Source: Muribaculaceae bacterium
GTDB taxonomy: Bacteria; Bacteroidota; Bacteroidia; Bacteroidales; Muribaculaceae
Length of the DNA: 8,549 nt
NCBI GenBank assembly: GCA_009775365.1
Contig: VSPM01000098.1
Location: forward strand, 1-8,549
Direction: 5' to 3'
Both the position numbers and the translations under genes were made by a program. Below the pieces are notes generated by a model. It saw nothing but the letters and a program-made list of their open reading frames with translations. It made no database searches and was not told the origin of the DNA. Position 1 is the first letter of the stretch. The number at the start of each line of letters is the position of its first letter. Shown piece by piece: positions 6,701-8,549 of the stretch.

Positions 6701-7559
6701 CTCGACACCTGTCACACTTCAGAAAGGCTGGAACTGGATTGGCGCACCGATAGAGGATGGCAGCCTTGCCCTCGGCGACCTCTTTGCGAATCTTGTTGCT
6801 GAAGAAGGCGACATGGTTGTAGGCCGGGAAGGATTTGCACAGGCCGACTCAGAAGGGAACTGGGTTGGCGACCTGAATGCGCTTATCCATGGTCGCGGCT
6901 ATATGTATCTCAGCGGAAGCGAGAGATCGTTCTCATATAACACAGTCCCGTCAGAGGACGCTTCTGTTGAAAATGTGGCTAAAGTGGTTGCTGTCGCTCC
7001 ATGGATTGCCGAAAGAAGCAAGTATCCCTCTGTGATGCCTGTCATATCCAGGGTTGTTACAGAAGGTGGACTCTTGGCAGAAGACGGCGAATTTGAGGTC
7101 GGAGCCTTCTGTGGCGATGAATGTCGCGGCACAGGAGTTTATGTCGATGGTATGTTTATGGTGAGCGTGTTCGGAAATACCGGCGACGAAATCAGCTTCC
7201 GTCTGCTTTCAGTTCCGTCAGGCCGTGAGAGCATACTGTCTCAGACAATTCTGTTCTCAGAAAATCCTGTAGGCTCATTGAAGTCGCCGTATATCATTGA
7301 CGCATCGGAGACTACAACTGTTGACGGCGTTTCTGCCGGCGATTGCAGGCTCTATGTGGAGAACGGGACATTGGTGATTGTCGGTGACATTGATTCCATA
7401 CAGTTGGTGGAGGTTTATGATGTGGCCGGCGTGAAGAAAGTGCCCACATATGTCATGGCAGGCGACTCTATGAAGATTGACAGCCTTGACGCGGGCGTGT
7501 ACATAGTGGTCATCAAGTCAGACAAAGGACGCAGCAGTCATAAGATTGAGATAAAGTAA
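750..7559 (+). CDS. Giant secreted C10 (streptopain/interpain-like) cysteine protease with BspA-type LRRs and sorting tail
   Basis: This 2269-residue protein combines a protease with a long adhesive stalk. Residues 1-21 are a Sec signal peptide (Lys3, Lys7, hydrophobic core, ALA|W site). Residues about 25-118 resemble the C10 inhibitory prodomain (GFIIVSADDSALPVVAYS). Residues about 138-350 are the C10 catalytic domain: TPTWSQEAPFN, nucleophile Cys161 in VGCVGTALAEIMKYH, His293 in AGHAFVCDGY, and Asn312 with Trp313/Trp315 in HINWGWGG, followed by DGFYASDALNP. The active site looks intact, so autoprocessing to an active endopeptidase is expected. Then come two beta/LRR modules (356-741, 831-1216), a third LRR block (about 1446-1556), a beta region with WRGIVLPF (about 1585-1805), a CHB_HEX-like domain (1821-1899), two GWxWI repeats (1906-2065), a GAFCGDECRG domain (about 2080-2185) and a type IX-like tail ending HKIEIK. 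Known C10 enzymes (SpeB, interpain A) are far shorter. The ATG at 750 is supported by the signal peptide; the leader (AACAACAATCATTT) is A-rich without Shine-Dalgarno, as usual in Bacteroidetes. Substrate is unknown; host-protein degradation is inferred. Confidence 0.9.
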   Translation: MLKPVLKTLLVAGGILSPALAWGGILTADEAKGVATEFFRNAELSRLASPDALTLAHVESVASAPAYYVFNATDERGFIIVSADDSALPVVAYSFSSIWEPRNVPELAGSLLENAGYIPQPLSLRMPAKNSGLAQKVLTTPTWSQEAPFNCMIPNHPLVGCVGTALAEIMKYHSYPANRPASLVKDGEPAAYDWGNMRNDNYRSGYSAVEGDAVATLVADAAIAIGTDFGMSSSSAFEVKVPYALVSMFGYDAGVSYKKGAEMDRESWDALIVNEIDEDRPVLYCGQDVSAGHAFVCDGYEMHGPVTYLHINWGWGGSADGFYASDALNPTVSSTHHFNDLTTIVYNIKPAASVQSWSPIHITSDECQVGMTLDVTDLQPGTSFKLRAGSLKNITNDNFSGSIALAVFTADGTFRQLLCDERKFGLKSLTSVKYIDFNGTVPANVAIGDGDVIRLVTKNDNSGEWLPVANDLMTVGEIKCKGYDIPYFSISIPAQLEGVEITYDEPRVIKCRDFSFKVAATSPDKVVTVKANGFILTPGAENRYTLSNVTSDQDVTIIVQNAADVVSKRSVWVEAGKLSQTIKETETGTIKDLTLYGSIDANDFTFIRERMKLNRLDISGVNIVANGANPANAIPAKALSGCGSLQQIILPRNVNTFKSGCFSYSGLTSIEIPASVSTWEYNIFLGCSGLSEVIVRRSSPAWINWCVFQGTPKSKLIVPVGASAAYMGKDYWKEFKTIEEQNAEAATSYTVTVQDMSGIKFVPVTESSEVAPGTKYEFKVETDDSYGDATVELYVNSTRLYAGQDGVFSFTVNSNSLIHANFRQPERSGADSPWKITGAAGGVGLVTDMVNVAAGRAFTIRANALAIPSDNANVYYAAALTDKDGRIKEIISQTILNASYNFGNLPNNFNCQVKESTVREGNMIRIVTSLDKKLWSLVNADNDTIVDRLDAIGNRVVYYNVNMPQNVQGAVIQGGATQVVRGMPFNLKVTPVSVDDRITVAVNGINKVVDAAIANVSIPAVLEDLEISIQVNPKGANSYTVVNVREGELDAKIAQCPARLKVIGVMRSEDFDAFRKHASTIVDLDLADVTIKGAVDLANAIPSKAFASTGFEQTALKNIILPTNLVNIEENAFYRCVGISEITLPSTVAYVGSGAFSTCAGLNKIIVQGTLPPATGTMNPFPDNSAGITLEVPAGAEGAYSTATYWKDLGQATSKKYYNIQIDPERSFNYNEHYTLTKIDISNGTARVTIGLPNFTPTSYKENPTYRPGVAFKLYDNGKDVTTTSSYVCYGQHSVELNPDPFYQPGSAKYPQDHTIDVVFHYPIDIHCPSGLKAEFVELNEANLWRSANMNLFDPNSNAVRNLFKEGEDYKFKVAAEAQNVEAKVKCVSRNLVSFGENPQFTNVESVLTPDENGIYTISNLQGEISITVTADLVVEDGSVIPSEEIALVSADDAALLTNIGVSGEVSEDTFKEIREKFNSLETLNMSEMSNESIPDNAFSNMEKLESVVIPESVKYIGSGAFAGCSNLESVTLPGVLSIGDGAFEGCGSLTSVTVLGVAESVAEEASGLRAPAASGITEASFRGLNPNCLIYLSEGFEAGVGETPNVIVNGNGVRVASADIALDGEYPFNAPASFSLADHSISLTLEIPGTVSDDNDGWRGIVLPFTPDSVEYGVEFTPRGEKVLNLLSFSEGEDALSSQDTIVANRPYLASVYAPFAKVPVTFVAKGKSTAEEFVYDVNYTPAAEEISARGGMFTLRGSFDGIADIAEAYVLDEAGVAFSRVVADSVAALRPFSVYANANVADAPASLAVGTHPIWVLNPVSSRVSGSKLYRSNTIDLASETPGASIYYTLDGSDPIGSETRIAYSSPFTLDADSVAINAVAELKGYVSDAVSMTYELRKTTVDYNFEEGWSWISHNVENEIAVKDIMGENVDRVLSQTQEAIRDPQLGVVGNLENLNPLEAYKVFVEGENANSVVNGISFDPSTPVTLQKGWNWIGAPIEDGSLALGDLFANLVAEEGDMVVGREGFAQADSEGNWVGDLNALIHGRGYMYLSGSERSFSYNTVPSEDASVENVAKVVAVAPWIAERSKYPSVMPVISRVVTEGGLLAEDGEFEVGAFCGDECRGTGVYVDGMFMVSVFGNTGDEISFRLLSVPSGRESILSQTILFSENPVGSLKSPYIIDASETTTVDGVSAGDCRLYVENGTLVIVGDIDSIQLVEVYDVAGVKKVPTYVMAGDSMKIDSLDAGVYIVVIKSDKGRSSHKIEIK
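1161..1799 (+). other. Peptidase C10 catalytic domain (residues 138-350)
   Basis: The catalytic Cys161 codon is TGT at 1230-1232, His293 is CAC at 1626-1628, and Asn312 is AAC at 1683-1685. The Cys-to-His spacing is 132 residues. The segment SQEAPFN upstream of the cysteine matches the conserved glutamine region of the family, and INWGWGG with DGFY matches the C-terminal active-site wall. Gln in the usual ATAxAQ(V/I)MKY helix is Glu168 here (TALAEIMKY), a mild departure. Three other cysteines (151, 285, 297) are in the domain. Confidence 0.9.
1815..2972 (+). repeat. Module A: beta domain + FKV unit + BspA-type LRR (residues 356-741)
   Basis: The module opens with WSPIHITS and LQPGTSFKLRAGSL, continues through GDVIRLVTKN, the FSFKVAATSP/VTVKANG unit (about 514-560) and DLTLYGSIDANDFTFIRE, and then an LRR_5-type block (RLDISGVNI ... 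NAIPAKAL, SLQQIILPRNV, GLTSIEIPASV, GLSEVIV). It ends with the standard BspA cap (LIVPVGASAAY ... WKEF). It aligns throughout with residues 831-1216, so this is an ancient internal duplication. Confidence 0.75.
3240..4397 (+). repeat. Module B: second copy of the beta/FKV/LRR module (residues 831-1216)
   Basis: Landmarks match module A in order: DSPWKITG, VAAGRAFTIRANAL, GNMIRIVTSL, FNLKVTPVS/ITVAVNG, RLKVIGVMRSEDFDAFRK, DLDLADVTI ... NAIPSKAF, ALKNIILPTNL, GISEITLPSTV, GLNKIIV, and LEVPAGAEGAY ... YWKDL. Both copies are about 386 residues. Nucleotide identity is visibly low, so the duplication is old and is unlikely to be recombining now. Confidence 0.75.
4851..5417 (+). repeat. Module C: partial third copy, FKV unit plus LRR block (residues about 1368-1556)
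   Basis: YKFKVAAEAQN ... LTPDENGIYTISNLQGEISITV corresponds to the FKV unit of module A (FSFKVAATSP ... ENRYTLSNVTSDQDVTI). It is followed by GVSGEVSEDTFKEIRE, LETLNMSEM, SIPDNAFSNMEKLESVVIP, YIGSGAFAGCSNLESVTLP and SIGDGAFEGCGSLTSVTV, the best-preserved LRR_5 repeats in the protein. The N-terminal beta domain of modules A and B is not recognisable here, and the usual WKxF cap is missing, replaced by SFRGLNPNCLIYLSEG. Confidence 0.65.
6210..6446 (+). other. CHB_HEX-like (chitobiase C-terminal type) beta domain (residues 1821-1899)
   Basis: The hallmark IYYTLDGSDP is present at residues 1848-1857, followed by SSPFTLDADSVAINAVAELKGY and SDAVSMTYEL. This pattern is typical of the CHB_HEX_C-type beta-sandwich found in many Bacteroidetes secreted proteins, where it serves as a spacer or possible carbohydrate-binding unit. 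No enzymatic role is implied. Confidence 0.75.
6465..6944 (+). repeat. Two GWxWI repeats (residues about 1906-1978 and 1991-2065)
   Basis: Copy 1 begins EEGWSWISHNVE and copy 2 QKGWNWIGAPIE. Both continue with a D-rich segment (KDIMGENVDRVL against GDLFANLVAEEGDMV), a G-x-L-N turn (VGNLENLNPLEAY against VGDLNALIHGRGY) and end in a short beta strand (KVFVEG, MYLSG). The spacing between copies is about 82 residues. This unit is seen near the C-terminus of many Bacteroidales secreted proteins; its function is not known to me. Confidence 0.65.
7329..7556 (+). other. Type IX-like C-terminal sorting domain (residues 2194-2269)
   Basis: The last roughly 75 residues follow the usual type A pattern: LVIVGDIDSIQLVEVYDVAGVKK, then MKIDSLDAGVYIVVIKSDKGRSSHKIEIK, here quoted in parts. 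VEVYDVAG, LDAGVYIV and the terminal KIEIK are the key elements. Such domains direct export across the outer membrane by the type IX (Por) system in Bacteroidota. Whether this organism has the system cannot be judged from the window. Confidence 0.7.
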
Positions 7560-7593
7560 GGAAACGTCCCTGAAAGGATCCGATTAATTCAGT

Positions 7594-7638
7594 ATGCCGC
7601 CTTCCGGAGCTTTTAAGCTACAGAAGGCGGCATTTTTT
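7594..7638 (+). terminator. Intrinsic terminator of the giant protease gene
   Basis: ATGCCGCCTTC (7594-7604) pairs perfectly with GAAGGCGGCAT (7623-7633). The loop contains a second small stem, AGCTT/AAGCT (7608-7612/7615-7619). A run of six T follows (7633-7638). It is 35 bases after the stop codon and oriented to end + strand transcription, so the next gene probably has its own promoter. Confidence 0.9.
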
Positions 7639-7739
7639 AAACAAAACACAGGACTGGATCGTTAAGATAAAAGGGCGGCCGGTCATGACATTCATATGGC
7701 TGCCAAATCAGGATTCAAGATTCAAAAGAATATATTAAA

Positions 7740-8198
7740 ATGAAACTGGCAGAAGCATTAAGTTGTCGTGCCGCATTGGCTGATAAAGTCCGGCAGTTGG
7801 GCTCTCGTTTGAACGATTGTCTGAAAGTTCAGGAAGGGGATGTCCCGATAGAGACCCCTGAGCAGGTGGTGGCCGAGCTTGACGGAGCTCTCGGAGAGTT
7901 GCGGCAATTGATTTATGCAATCAACATCACCAACACAAGCACTGAGGTTGATGGCCGGAGTGTCACGTCGATGTTGGCGGAACGTGATGTCTTGAAAATG
8001 CGGGTGCGAACACTTTCAGATGGCTTGCGACATCTCACAGAACGCGAAGACCGCTACAACCGCAATGAGGTGAAATATGTGAGGACTGTGGATGCTGTTG
8101 AATTTCGGAAGCTGGCAGACAGGAGCGCGTCGCGTCTGAGAGAACTTGATTTGAAAATACAGTCGATTGGCTGGGTCACAGACCTGATTGAAGAATAG
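7740..8198 (+). CDS. DIP1984 family protein (sometimes annotated septicolysin), unknown function
   Basis: This 152-residue protein has no signal peptide or membrane segment and is rich in charged residues with heptad-like leucines, so it is likely cytoplasmic and mostly alpha-helical. Recognisable family landmarks run in order: MKLAEALSCRAAL at the start, the VQEGDVP segment (about 33-39), LRQLIYAINITNTSTEVDGR (about 55-74), SMLAERD, EDRYNRNEVKYVRTVD (about 101-116) and the C-terminal RELDLKIQSIGWVTDLIEE. Length and ends match the family, so it appears complete. No biochemical activity is established to my knowledge, and the septicolysin label does not show a toxin role. The start follows an A/T-rich leader (GAATATATTAAA) without Shine-Dalgarno. 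It is separated from the protease by a strong terminator, so it is likely monocistronic and functionally unrelated. Confidence 0.85.
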   Translation: MKLAEALSCRAALADKVRQLGSRLNDCLKVQEGDVPIETPEQVVAELDGALGELRQLIYAINITNTSTEVDGRSVTSMLAERDVLKMRVRTLSDGLRHLTEREDRYNRNEVKYVRTVDAVEFRKLADRSASRLRELDLKIQSIGWVTDLIEE

Positions 8199-8270
8199 CA
8201 TGACAGAAGCATTACGGCAGGCGGAATAGAGAGGGATTGGCGGCGACGCAAATTTAAATTCATATGCTTG

Positions 8271-8295
8271 CCCGAAGAGCCACGGGAATTTTTTT
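8271..8295 (+). terminator. Weak terminator-like hairpin after the DIP1984 gene
   Basis: CCCG (8271-8274) pairs with CGGG (8283-8286) around an 8-base loop. After AA comes a run of seven T (8289-8295). The stem is only four G-C pairs, so this is a marginal terminator, but its position 73 bases after the stop and the clean T run fit the end of the DIP1984 transcript. Confidence 0.35.
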
Positions 8296-8541
8296 GTATG
8301 GAGCAGGCTCCGCATCGGGTATAAGGGCATAACACATGTTCATTGACGAACGCACACTGCAGCACCAAGCATCGGCTGTCTCTCTCCATCCGTCGGCCAT
8401 TGTTTGCCTCATTGGCATGTTTCCTGTTTTCGTCAGGCAACAGCCCATTAATCTGTATTTCGGCTATAGAATAGACACGGCTCTTTCATTTAAGATCGGC
8501 CGAAGTTTACAGAAATAGTGGTATTTTATAGCGAAAATGTC

Positions 8542-8549
8542 TACCTTTG
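8542..8549 (+). promoter_or_regulatory. Bacteroidales -7 type promoter element TACCTTTG
   Basis: TACCTTTG matches the Bacteroides -7 consensus TAnnTTTG exactly. The upstream region is A/T-rich (GTATTTTATAGCGAAAATG). No good TTTG -33 element is at the expected distance; TAGTGG around 8516-8521 is the nearest weak candidate. If real, transcription would start about 7 bases past the window edge and serve a downstream + strand gene. Confidence 0.4.

Larger units (their letters stand above)
8199..8549. other. Intergenic stretch without a credible gene
   Basis: Short open frames exist on both strands (for example 8336-8518 + and 8054-8440 -), but none has recognisable protein character, and the longest minus frames run antisense into the DIP1984 gene. 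The stretch holds a weak terminator-like hairpin (8271-8295), a small near-perfect palindrome GGAGC-AG-GCTCC (8300-8311), and a promoter-like element at its right end. I recognise no tRNA or known ncRNA. Confidence 0.6.

Noticed and set aside
8249..8256. CAAATTTA, a minus-strand match to the TAnnTTTG element
   Set aside because: There is no -33 partner at the right spacing. It would only drive transcription antisense to the DIP1984 gene, and an 8-base degenerate motif in A/T-rich sequence is easily found by chance.
8054..8440. Minus-strand frames of 104-128 residues overlapping the DIP1984 3' end
   Set aside because: They run antisense into a recognisable gene, are rich in Ser/Arg/Cys, and show no domain signature.
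8401..8442. Imperfect inverted repeat TTGCCT/AGGCAA as a terminator
   Set aside because: The stem is only six pairs with a 25-base loop and no T tract follows.
8336..8518. Plus-strand 60-residue open frame
   Set aside because: It has no ribosome-binding or promoter context, no family resemblance, and a composition unlike the other proteins. I treat it as chance.

Overview
The window looks like a chromosomal segment from a gut-type Bacteroidales bacterium, most likely Muribaculaceae or a Bacteroides/Prevotella relative. Four things point there: large secreted multidomain proteins with C-terminal sorting-like tails, BspA-type leucine-rich repeats and InlB B-type (Listeria-Bacteroides) repeats; a C10 (streptopain/interpain) protease of the Bacteroidales type; A/T-rich leaders without Shine-Dalgarno sequences; and a TAnnTTTG-type promoter element at the right edge. 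Family-level placement is inference.

Layout, all genes on the + strand. (1) 1-567: the C-terminal 188 residues of a secreted protein that begins outside the window, with two InlB B-like repeats and a short sorting-like tail. (2) 568-749: an intergenic stretch with two successive hairpins and an A/T-rich leader. (3) 750-7559: one 2269-residue secreted protein that fills most of the window. It has a signal peptide, an inhibitory prodomain, a C10 cysteine protease domain with Cys161, His293 and Asn312 intact, two tandem copies of a roughly 386-residue beta/LRR module, a third shorter LRR module, a CHB_HEX-like domain, two GWxWI repeats, a 'GAFxGDECRG' domain and a type IX-like C-terminal tail. 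(4) 7594-7638: a convincing intrinsic terminator. (5) 7740-8198: a small cytoplasmic helical protein of the DIP1984 family, of unknown function. (6) 8199-8549: no credible gene. It holds a weak terminator-like hairpin and, at the last bases, a good match to the Bacteroidales -7 promoter element, so another gene probably starts just beyond the window.

The two secreted proteins are next to each other but appear to be separate transcription units, and both end in sorting-type tails. The likely picture is a cell-surface or secreted locus: a repeat-rich adhesin or scaffold protein beside a giant protease whose catalytic head is carried on a long adhesive LRR/beta stalk. Host-protein binding or degradation is inferred, not shown. 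The DIP1984 gene is behind its own terminator boundary and nothing ties it functionally to its neighbours. The most notable item is the architecture of the giant protease, including an internally duplicated module and a recurring small beta unit that precedes each LRR block.
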